Source: Acanthopleura granulata (lineage: Eukaryota; Mollusca; Polyplacophora; Chitonida; Chitonidae). Taken from it: DNA of 64,000 nucleotides. Under the pieces are notes generated by a model. The model was not told the origin of the DNA. It did not search any database and saw nothing but the letters and a program-made list of their open reading frames with translations. Numbering within the stretch: position 1 is the first letter of the stretch; each line of letters starts with the position of its first letter. The stretch lies in contig JABBOT010000002.1 of the NCBI GenBank assembly GCA_016165875.1, positions 25,868,265 through 25,932,264 on the forward strand, in the 5' to 3' direction. Below, piece after piece: positions 39,801-51,800 of this stretch. The translations under genes and the position numbers were made by a program.

Positions 39801-42800
39801 TATCGAGAAGTTTCTTCAGTTGAGTTTGATAATGACAAAGAAGACATGAAAGGTGAAAGGAGTATTACTGATTTACATATGTATATTCTGACATGCATGG
39901 CTGTGCTCTTGTACTTGTCTTCTAGGTGCCTTAGTACCCCCACCTAACTTACTGTGACAGTCGACTACACTTTTTGCACCCCTGTCCCCACTTTTTTGAA
40001 ACTTCCTATGATTATGTTTAAGGTAGGCATTATCAAGGAATTTCTCTGTTCGAGCTTGATAATAATCCAGGTTACATTAAACGTGCCAAAAGAATCATTC
40101 TTGTTGTTTGATGTGCTGGAGGCGAGTTTTTATCTTCACTGGTCGAAGACCGAAGGTTTTTATGTATTAGGAAGTTGGCCGTCATTCGTGCTCCGTCTGC
40201 CTGTCCATCTGTCCAGCATCTCTTAACTTTTCATTCAAAACGCTACTCCTCCTACTATTTTTGCCTGATTTTTTTGAAACTTGATATAGACTACATCAAG
40301 ATACATAATCTGTTATACTGATTTTTAATTTTCATGATGCATTGTGCGTCTGTCTGTCTCTCAGTTTATCCTTATAAGTAAGAGATCTTTCAGAATGCTC
40401 TTCCAGAATGACAGTCTTTGATTGAATTCAGCGAAAATTCCTTAAAGTGTAGACTACATCAAGATGTATATTAAATTAGTAGTATTAACTTTTTATTTTG
40501 ATCATCAGTTCATCTGATGTCAGATCGTCCAACATATGTTAGCATTTCTATCAAAATGCCACTACTTTTACTGTTTTTATCCAATTTCAAATACACTTTA
40601 GTAGAATTGAATCTAGATACATATTTTGTAATATTGATTTTTAATTTTGATTTTCTATTTTTTGTTATACGTATATAATTTTGTAATAGACCTCATCACA
40701 ATTTTATCCCAAACAGTAGAGATACTGCCTCATCAGAGACTCTGGTTTTGTATGCATTTGTTTGTGTGAAGCTCTCATTCTAGGCTTAAAGGTAAAGACC
40801 ACAGAGAAATCTAAAAACCATTTAAAAAATTCAGTGAAAGTATTTGCAGATATAGTTTTTAATGGTCTTTTCACACACCATAATTTCATTTTTGAGCGGT
40901 TTTTCATTTTAAAGCTATTTTATGTTTATAGTATTATGTGGCAAAATAAATGTGATTGTCCTCTTATTACTCAGTGTTAAGAGATGTGACAGAACACAGT
41001 AGGTATAACTTTCTTAGATAATTATTCTTTCTCCATTGTAGAATATGTGATGGTCATAAGGATAAAAATGGTGAGTGTAAATCACCATAGGAAGAAATCT
41101 GGATATAATTGGTTTGTTGACATTTACACGCTATTGAGTGATTGTAACTTGCATCCATGTATACATATACTTTACATTGTGGGAGTTACTATCCTGAAAG
41201 TAAACTGAACTAAGGATATACTTTTTATCAAGAAATAAACTGACCTGGTTCCAAGTCATTTTTAAATTGTGCGAGATACATGTAAGAAAATGTGACCCAT
41301 TGACAAAGTGGTGGAATTATGCCAAGTATTTCAAATTTTAGATCTACAAAATGAATAAAAACTGGCTGTGCAATTTCAAATGACCAGTGATCCATAGGTC
41401 TTTTTTTGCAGTTGTGCTGGCAGAACAAGTACGTAAATACAAAGAAGTTTTCATTGAAGCCTCAAGAAATGTAAGTATCTAAAACAGTTCCATAACTTGT
41501 TTTGTACTGTGGTTTGTTTCTTTCACTCTTTGTCACACCAACTTTTAAAGCTCAAGGGGGTTCCATCTTCAAGCCATGTAGGAAAGCCCCAGTGACAGTT
41601 CACCACCCTCGCCAGCCGAGGGGTTTTCCCTTTTAAAGATATTGTTCGGATAAAACAATATATTGGTACAATCGACGCGAAGGTCTTACACAACGGATGT
41701 GAAAGCGGCCGCCGCATGAAGCAACTTCTTAATGCTGGCTATGACATCATGAAGGTCAAATACAACGATGCAGGATTATGAAAAGACCGGCCTCTGGCAA
41801 GCCTACTCTTTACAACAACAACACCAACACCTACAAAGATTCGCATATATATGTAGCAATGAGTGACGCCTCACCACCCTTGCTGTCCTATTAGAGATAT
41901 CCAATGTCTAGTGTATAACAACAGTGATTGAACCGCAACATGGAGGATCTCAAAAACAGGCACCAAAATCCCGTGTCCTTGCGGGGGGGGGGGGGGGAGG
42001 GGTGAAATAGAAGTCTGTTGGGCCAGTGGGCAAGAAAATAATCCGTTCGAGTACATACAGTGACTCCATAAATCTTCCCCGCTCCCCCATCCCCTCCCAC
42101 CCCTCACCCCACCCCACCCTGACTGCAAATGATGTGGAGATCCTTTGGGAAAATGCTTACAATGGACTGCAGGAAAAGCTGCTGTCAGAAGTACTGTAAA
42201 GTCCACCTAGTCAAAATCCGCAAGTGTGTTCAGGTAATGCAGGACGTAGCCGCCGATATCGGGCAAAGATTAAAGGCCAGCAGGTATTACGTACATGTAT
42301 TATACGCAGTACATATCCCAGAGCTCACATACTTCCGGGCTCGCTATATATAACTCAGGCTGAGAGTAAGCGCTTATATATTAGTCTTCTCGCCTGTATA
42401 TATGTGTACCAGGGCTGTGTAAAGGACTGGCCATATATTAGCTCCTCTTATGTATACATCAGTTCTGACGGTTGATAAAATAAAGTCTACAACTAGCTGG
42501 TGGAAATATAGAAGCATGTGGAGGCTATATTACCAATTTTCCGTTGAACCGAACTCTCAGTGTATGCGCCACGTCTACAGCTTGCCATTGTGTCATGGGT
42601 GATTGGCATATTTTTATCTACGGAATTCAGCGAAAGTAGTCGTTCTCTACAAAACCTAACATGATATTCTTCATCAGCGTGTCTTTGTAAGATAGGTGCC
42701 TTTTTCGATCAATATATGTATATATGCAGAAAACACCCCCATTTTGTCTGTATATATCACCCTGGCCGCCTCAGTGCAGTGAGGTAGACCGATGGCTTCA

Positions 42801-45800
42801 GTGGGTTTTCAGGGGTTTATCTCTCCATGTTATTCCCAATATTTCGTCTCACCACACTTGTGGGAATCTCTGCAACTTTCGACGTTTCGCTGGCAGAGAG
42901 ACCCCCGGTGCTATTGAAACATTTTTGGTGTCTACCTGACACCACGTGTAATGCCCCCATTGGGGTGAGTCAATAGCATAAACCCGTATTACAACCCCAT
43001 GGGGAAATTACTGCGTAAAAGGGCTAACATATCCGGATTTTGCTAAAACACATTCTTTGGAGGAGACCTAATATAGGGTTTTTCGATCCCTGGATATTTT
43101 TTCCCCGCTGTGATCAGCGGTTTTTTAGCCCAGCAGCCAGGCTGATGGTTTGACTCCTGGTGTGGGATATTTTTTTCTTTTCTCTTTTTTCATCAGTGAT
43201 ATTTTCTTGGCTAGCTTAGATAAAGATGGGGTGTGGAAAAAGGCCTCTGGAGTCCCAGTGCACATAAAACGAAAAAGAAAATTAAAACCCTATTTATGTC
43301 CAACGAGACGTGACAAAGGTTTAGCTTTTTTAACTTCAACAAATCAGTATCATAGGAGACTTCAACAAAGCCGGCGGTTGGAGTTTGGCGACCCGGCCTT
43401 GATTACCTCATCTGTTTTACCATTGAGGCCTGGTGACCCAGATTCAGTTAGGTCATCTAATTGATCAATTAGGTCTGATAACCCAGACTGAAATAGATCA
43501 TTGAATCTGGTCATTTCATCTGTCTGGTGTTGTATAGAGTTGTAAAGTTAAAAAAAGTTAATATATGCACCTAAACCGCACTTGACCCCAAATGCGGTCA
43601 TAGTGAGTATATTGGAAAAGCGTGATGCACACATCTTATAGTCAACTTGCGAATAATACTATAAGTAAATGGAATGCTGGTATCCCACCTCTCTGTCGAA
43701 ACCTTCAGTTGGAAAATTTTTTCATGAAAGCCGCTTGAGCTTCGTCCTGTCCGTTTTGCACTAACTCTTCTTTAGTTTTCTTATGTAATGAAATCGAGTT
43801 ATGCGCTGTACCCACTCGGGTCTGTTGTTTCATTTCTTGGTATTTCGCGACTTTCACCGAGTATTAACTGAAACTCGGTATCCGAAATCTTACCGTCAGT
43901 CAGCGCTGTGGAGACGTGGTCTGTGATGGTATTAAGCTTACTCTTAACCAGTAAGCGAATTTCATTGTGTTTTTTAATTTTGACAGACAGGCACTGGCTT
44001 ACAAACTTACTCAACCCGCTGAAAAGGCCACAGACTAAGATCGCCCCTCCCATGCCTATAGCTGTAGGAGCAGGAATTATTGTGGACAACACTCCGGCTT
44101 CTCGGACGTCCACGCGCATACTTACTATGGGTAGCACGGTATCGATACCATCAACTACGTTGACTGTACGATGGTATTTTTTGTATAAATCAGCTCTGAC
44201 ATCTCTCTCGCCTTCTAACTCCTTTTTCAGAGTACCAATATGTTGTAATCTATACTCGTACAGATCTTCAGTCGGGAGGGTAGCAAATGCTGGATACAGT
44301 TGCGCCATCTTCATGTAGATGTCGTTATGATGTTTAATTCTAAATCTGATACGGGTTTAAAACTTATTCTTAACCGTTTCAACTGAATGCCATGCTCTAG
44401 ATTTATTCAATTCACCTACACTGTTTGTGGCGCCTCAGAACATTGTCTAACATCGTCTCATTTCTATTAGCTCTTGGAAGTATTTTTACGACGATAGTTA
44501 CGCTTCAATCCACAAAGGATGTGGAAGGGCTTGTCTCGATTATGACCCAACATGATATCCAGAACATAATATACCTGTACCCGGGGGTACCTCGCCAATA
44601 GGAAATTGTGAGTTGATATCTAGGTAAGATGTTGTCTTTGAACTTCCTCTGATCATACGGCCCCCTTCCGGCGTTATCCCTACATGAACTTCATCTCCTT
44701 GGGGTGTGTACGAGAGGAAAGCAGTACCACCATTAAAAACCTTTCGAACAACACCATCATTTGCTGTTTGCACCAGAACCATGGTCACAGCCAGATCAGT
44801 GTCCCATTTGGGATCATCCGATTTAACGAGAGCCCGTATCCTATTCTCAGGATTATCAGATAGAACCAGACTGATTTTTTTTGGCGTGCTTTCTGGGCTT
44901 TGATATCCACATCACGCCAGCCAGTGTGTAAAATTACGCCTAAGTATGTCGTATCTATAGACTGGCCACAATTGTTTAACAACTTTACAGTAAGCCCCGT
45001 CACAAAAACAGCCAACAGTCTTTTGTTCTGTGCATTGGCAAATGCCGCTGTCCTTCCCGAGTTAATGTCTTCGTGGTATACCAGATCTGCCTGCTGAAGA
45101 GTAGAGCCACTTGCATTACTGGTAGACACTGCAGCGATGTTTTCGGATGCGCTCACCTTTTCTAGGTGGACAAATATTTCTTTGTGAGATATTAGTTTGG
45201 GTGGTTTCTCTCCTTCATTTATTCCACCCATGGGTTCTCTTACGCTTAAGAATCCCAGGATATTACGTAGATCTAGCAGACTGATAAAATCATTCTGATT
45301 GGTGAGTTCCAACCGCACACGACCAGTAACTTCATTCAATTTCAGCGTAGCACCCAAAGGTTGGCACACTTCTTTGTTAAGGGTACAGACAGTGTAATAG
45401 CCGCTTGGCACGACTATCGATTTATCGTTAAACATGAAAAGTGTGTCGGTACCAATGTTCGCCAAGGGTAGGGCACAAGGTCATTTTGAGTAGGGCAACC
45501 TCGTACTGACCTTGATTGTCCATACATGATGGGAGGAGGAGGACACTGCTCGCCTGTTGAACAGCACTCAGTGTGACAAATGTGTTCAGAAATGTGTTTG
45601 ATTAGGCGTTTTTATTCAATAGGAAGGTAACCAGTTACCATGTCGATGAGGTATATTCAAGTAAAGTGATCGACTGGCCGAGTGAAATCATGGTGATAGA
45701 TCCCAATCTGAACTACTTGCAGATTGCGTTTGATGTAGCTTTTCAAAAGGTGCTTGAACACTACACCTTACCAAAGATCAACTGCGACGCATTGATTGAG

Positions 45801-48800
45801 AAATGGCACACAGAACCGACGGCCTGGTGGCAGAACCAACTCAATTTCTCCATATCATGCACCATGACCGCTTGTGGGGTGTGAAACTAAAAACACCTTA
45901 GAGCAAACACTACACAACTAAGCAACTTTGTAATCCATGTGCGCTATCAAGTGTGCCGTATTCTGGAAGAGATTAAGGCGCCACATCCACAAGAGAATGG
46001 ATAGTGTCCGACCAACAGGGTCAATCAAGCATGGGCCACCTTCATTCTCAACAAATGTGAAGGGTTTAGCCATGCAGGTGTGGAACACATGAACGACACC
46101 ATTCGGTCTTATGTTTGGGCAATCCTCGGAGCACAGGCACAGACCTGCAGCAGTATCTTAGGCATGGTAGGCATGGCATTTGACGTGCAGAAGCAGTTCT
46201 TAGCTAATGTTGAAGACGCCATAGCAAGACCTGTTGATTACCCCTCAGCCATAGAGTGGTACCTAAACGTCGTGAGGTACGCCCGCTCCAAGGTGGATTA
46301 TGCACTTGGCGTGGGTCTATACATGGCGCCAAGTAGTATGGACCTACGAATCTGAAAAATGGGTGGCTATAACAACTAGAGCCTCATAGCCACAGCAGAA
46401 ACTCTGGTTAAATGGACACATAAATTCCATAGTTCATGCACCTTCAACTGGGGAGACAAGCATTACAATGCAGCCAGCAACAGTACCTCTGCCGACCCTG
46501 GAGTGCCGGTTCCAACCGCTGTACAAAATCTAACCACAGCGCCGACTCCAACGCTGACTCCAGCAGTGAAGAATTCACCGAGAGAGCACGAGGAAGAAAA
46601 ACGTTTGTTAGTAATACTTACCGTCCTCCTCGGGCTTTCATTGATATGTCTACGCTAGATGTGGCTGAACAGCCACGTAAATGATTCCAACTATGGCTGA
46701 GGAGCGAAGAAGCGATGCTCCCAATAATACCTAGGAGAGCCACTGTAACTTTACCAGTCAGCTTGGCTAGAAGCCTGTCCAGGGCACGCAGGTGCTTTTT
46801 TTCCCACTCCTTAACATCACTCGCTGGCGGGGTTGGTGGGACTGGTGCCGCACCAGAGGTTAATGGAAGCTCTAGGGTCAGTGCGATAAAACCCAACTCA
46901 CTGAGGATGCTGGCTATGGTAATCCCCTGTTCGCAGAACAAAGTCCGAAGGCGTTCTGCAGGAGTTGTGCGCTGATGAAGAATGCACCTGACCGTTTCCC
47001 TGACCCGATTGATTTCTGTGCGCAGAGCTGCATGGCCCACAGCGAGCGTCACCCCGCATTGTTCCGCAGCGACCTTATAATAGCCATCTACGGCTGCTCG
47101 TATGACCTCACGCGTAAGTGATGGTGTGTTTCCCTGTCGTTGGCTGGGTTGCTCCACTCTTCAAGAGAACGACATCTCTTTTGTCCCCTCATCACCTCCT
47201 TCATCATTATCAAGATCTTCTAGAGGGTCGACCTAAAATCTGCCCATGCTGATATATACTATTGAAGATATGATATAGTCGCCTATTAGTTCATAATGTC
47301 AGCAGGAACAGTTCTGGTTTAATAAGCATGAGCCATATGGACGGAAGCTGAATCCGCACCGCAAACTCCCTGAACAGTTGGGGGCCAACGACGACCAAAC
47401 AGTGATCCAGAACCTCGGCCGTGCTGTAGCAAAGAAGACTGTGGTCAAGATCAGCGGGGATGTCGATCAGTGACAGCAATGTCTACCAATGCCACATGGA
47501 CTTTTGAAGACGGCCCAGGACAGAGAGAGTGCCCAGTTCCAGGGCATCGACACTTTGGCTGGCCGAACTGCCACTGCCGCCTGGCACTATTGTACAACCG
47601 CGTGCTGCGGCACGGGAAAATCAACTGCGACAAGAGGTATACCCTGTGGAACATCAACCTCAACGTGCCCGCCCGCAGTGTGAAAGGCATCTTGATGCTG
47701 TTTGATTACCCAGCTGTGGCCTTCCAGTGGGACAGCAAGGCTTTCTACAACCCCAAAATAACCAAGGTGGAGGTGACAATCAAGGGGGTCCCAAAACAGC
47801 TGTACAGCCAAGGCCTGTGCACCTACCAGCAGTGGGATGAGGCAAGGAAGTTTTTTGCAGTGTCCTGCAAGTTCCACCCTGAGATGGCCATGGTCGCAAA
47901 AGACCTAGCGCTGGCAGATGTGACCCTTGGCGACTTCTTAACCACCAAGTGCGCCCTCTGGCTTGACCTCTGCTTCATGGACGACGACCAGCTGCATGGC
48001 AGGGGTCGGCGCATCAAGAACGCCAGGGATGGGGTGACCATTCAGATCACGAAAAAGGGAAAGATGGAAGGTGATTTGAGCGTGTACCTCTACGTCATCA
48101 TGGACGCCCAGCTTAAATGTTTAAGATGGCAGTTTTTTAAGCGAAATTCAGAAGGTGAGGGCACCTATTTCTCCTAGCATCGAAATGCAAGTCAACTGGA
48201 CTCTTTATATTGCTGATGCTCTTGGTGTGCCAGGAGTTGTTTGGTGGCAGCGGGGCCACAAGTCACCGAAGGACCTTGCAACAACACCTCTAGAGCCGCT
48301 GCCAAATGTTGTTAACCAATTAGATACATACCGAGATCTCTTCCATAAAGAGCGAGCATCAAACATGAGTACCCGTGATGGAAAGATACTTCTCAATATG
48401 ATTTATCATAGTACTGTTGTCTCTGGTCTTGCCATTGGCTATGGCCGCCTGGGCAAAATAGTCATTGGGGGTGCCGCACCAAAACTTGATTTCATCCCCC
48501 GTGATGCATGACTGCTTATTGTCGAGGTCAGTTTAGCTATGGCCACATAAGACGTGCTTATTGAACAGATTTAACAAGGAATTATTCCAGGAGATGAATG
48601 TAATGGCCTCGATCGGGATGATGGTTGGGGGCACCCTCGTAAATGCACTCGCCTTCTCAGGTAGCAACTTCCTCTTCTCCGCTCTTTGAAGCTTAAATGG
48701 TGATGCGGAGCGCAAACGCCACAATAAAGCTGTAGGACAGTTCCAGGTGGCACAGGCGACGTCGTCTCAAAAAAGGACAAAACATCTGGACTGGATTAAT

Positions 48801-51800
48801 GACGAATTTCGTCGACGGGCATGCAGAGCGCACATTTCGTGATGTTGACGCTGTCATGCGCCAGTAGGCTCAGGTCATGAGAAAACTCTTACCCCCACAG
48901 AGCCCGAACCATTCCGAAACGACTTCTATACAACGTCAGAGGGCCAAAAAGAATGCGAGATTCCCTTCATCCTCCTCGGGATTGGTGTAAATGGGCTGCT
49001 CAACTACAAACTCACCGAGTAATCCGAAAAGACTGTTGGACTCTAGTAAGAGCTCCTCGCCGCAATGGCAGGTGCAACATGAGCAGTGAGGCTAGAGTTG
49101 TTTTCCCATACCATTTCTAGATATCGCTTGGATATATCATACATGATGGGTTTGCCCGAAGAGCTGTTCTCTGCGATGGTGGAGGTTGGCCACTGTGCTG
49201 GCAGCATAAGATTCCTGGTCCTCTGGCGGATGTATTGATCATTATCCCGCGAAATTTTCTCAAAACCTGGCAGCAGGACGAAAACACCACATAGTGGTTC
49301 ACAACAGTGATGCTGATGGTCATGGCACTGGCGGTCCTGACCAAACACTGGGAGACGGCTGAGGTGCCTGAGTCTGTGGCGTTTGCTTGGCAGAGATTGA
49401 TTAGGCTGTTGGAACGCCTCGCTGATGGAGAGCAAGGTACACCATCGGGGTCGCCTATGTAACTCGCCGAGTAATCCGAAGACTGTGCTGGACTTTAGTA
49501 AGAGCTCCTCGCTGCAATGGCAGGCACAACATGACTAGTGAGGCTCAAGTTATTTTCCCATGCCATTTGTAGACATCCAAGTGATATACCACACATGAAG
49601 GATTTGCCCGAAGAGCTATGCTACGCGATGCTAGAGATTAACTACTGTGCCAGAGTCGGCAAGATTCCAGGTCCTATAGCCCATGTACTGACTCGTAACG
49701 CACAAAAGTCGCTTGATCTCTGGCAGCAGAACGAAGAGGCCGCAATGCGTTTCGCAGCGGCGATTGGTCTGGCCCTCCAGCATGAACAGGTGATGACTGG
49801 GCGGCTGCTAAAGCCTGCAGCTTCTGCATGTCAGAGACTGATCAGTCTTCTAGAATACGTCACAAACCTCACCATGACTGCTGCTGTGGGTGAGTAGAAT
49901 ACTTGAAAGGCATTACCGGCATCAAGAAATGCTTGAGTTATTTTTCCATGCCATTTGTATATATCACTTAGATATATACACATGATGGGTTTGCCCCAAG
50001 AGCTATGCTCTGCGATGCTAGAGGTTGGCTACTGTGCCCGCCGCAGCAAGATTCCTGGTTCTCTGGCCCATGTACTAGTTGATAGCGCACAAAAGTCGCT
50101 CAATCTCTGGCGACATTACAAAAAGACCACAATGTGTTTCCCAGCAAATGTGTTGGAGGGCCCGACCAACCTCCGGGCGGCGACCAGACAGCTGTCGGAG
50201 CCTGTGGCTGCCACCTGTTGGAGACTCATCATTCTGCTGGAATACCTTGCTTATAGTGCCTACTACCATGACCAACAGTAAGTTGTTTGTTCGCCTGGAA
50301 AATACATACTATAGCCCCAAGGGCTGTTGGAAAGGCATTGCCACCATCAAGAAACTAGCTTCGGCTGCCAAGGTCTCTGAAGATACAGCTCATGAGTGGA
50401 TAAAAAAACAAGCCATTTGTCATATTTTCCTGCCATCCCCATGGCATATTCCATGGCCAAACTTTGATGTTGTTGCACCATATGAGGTGTATCAAGCTGA
50501 CCTGCTCTTTCTGCCGCACGATAATTTGGGCAAGCGCACCTACAAGTATGCCGTTGCAGTGGTCGATGTCGCCAGCCGATTCAAAGCAGCTGAGCCTTTG
50601 GGCACAAAAGAATCTAAAGAGGTTGCAGATGCCCTATGCCGTATCTATAAGCGGGGGCCTCTGAGGTGGTCTAAACTCCTCCAGGTTGACCCTTGGCAGG
50701 AGTTCATGGGCACAGTCAACCAGCTGCTTGCGATGCATGGGGTTTCTGTCAGGCATGGGAGTGTGGACATCCACAGAGAGCAAGGCGGCGTTGAGCGGTT
50801 GAACCGAACCTTGGCTGAGCGACTATTCGGGCACCAATACGCCCAAGAGATGTGGCTCCCTTCTGGGTGTTCCCATGAGTGGGTGAAGCGGCTACCCGCA
50901 ATCATGGCGGCTTTGAACAAAGAAGTGACCCAACTCTCTGGCAAGCACCCTTCTGAGGGCATCAAGGCAAAAACGATGACACCAAAACCCTCTTCCACTG
51001 TTCCAGGCCGTCCTGTTGGTCTTTGTGATCCAAAGCTTCCTTCTGGGGTTGGCGTTCGCTTATCTGTACCAACCCGGCGAGCTTGAGGGCGGTCGCCTTT
51101 TCGCCGCTGCATGTTCCATGGGCATGTATAACCTTTCTCCCTTGTCTCGCCACTGGGCGGGGCAACTGGAGGAAGACACGTTGCCCCTATGAGACAAATG
51201 ACACAACAGGTTTTCTTGCAGCTGCAGGCCTTGGTGCGCATGTACACTGCAACCCCTTTGAGCTTGTGCAGTGCTATTTTCTTCACATAGATGGAATCAG
51301 TTGCCACTCGGACAGCCTCCTCGGGATCGATCCTCGAAAGCATGGAGAGGAACTTGATGTGCACATGTGGGCGTACTGGTGCTGGGAGCCATTGTAGTAG
51401 GTGAGGATATGACCCATAGGACATCTAATTGGTGCTCCCACTAGGGTGCCCCTTTGGCGGGTGTCTTGCACAAGGAAGTCAAGTTCACCCTGGTCTGTCA
51501 CCAGTCATCGTGTCAATCTTTGTCCCTGAGCCTTGCTGCCCTGCGTGAATTTGCCGATGATGCTGCACCCTGATTACGGTCTTCATGGACCAACACCATT
51601 GATCTGTTTCTTAAAGGTGATGATTGCTTCACGTACCTCAAGGGACTTCAGCAGGCCAAATTCTGTCAGGAAGTGAAGAATCTGTGTTGGGGTCCATCCA
51701 TTCTCTGCGAAATGCCTCCCAAACCATGCAGGATGGCAGTCGGCGAATTCCCACTAATTGGCGAAGCCTGTGCTGATGTCTTTGGGAAGAGGGGCATTGA

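Larger units (their letters stand above)
24440..39900 (-). repeat. Tandem array of p53-like genes in TOP3A intron 18
   Basis: Four near-identical units, with period 3388, 3328 and 3346 bp measured between stop codons (25914, 29302, 32630, 35976). Each unit has one intronless p53-family gene on the minus strand and about 2.3 kb of spacer. A fifth, decayed copy is at the left edge, and partial spacer repeats extend to about 39900. The array is antisense to TOP3A and wholly intronic. High identity between units points to recent amplification or ongoing gene conversion. Confidence 0.93.
49009..50281 (+). repeat. Three tandem copies of a small element gene
   Basis: Three copies of one block start near 49009, 49461 and 49913 (first period 452 bp). 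They share 'gagtaatccgaa' (copies A and B), 'ttt(t/c)ccat(g/a)ccattt' and a gene beginning [11 protein letters not shown]. Copy A is broken by stops, copies B and C are open. Between B and C is a piece resembling the start of the integrase gene (GAAAGGCATT), which shows that the duplicated block once reached into the integrase. Confidence 0.75.

Noticed and set aside
50645..51424. 259-codon minus-strand frame overlapping the integrase
   Set aside because: Its first ~75 codons (51424 down to about 51200) are the real end of the polymerase remnant; the rest is antisense to the integrase gene.
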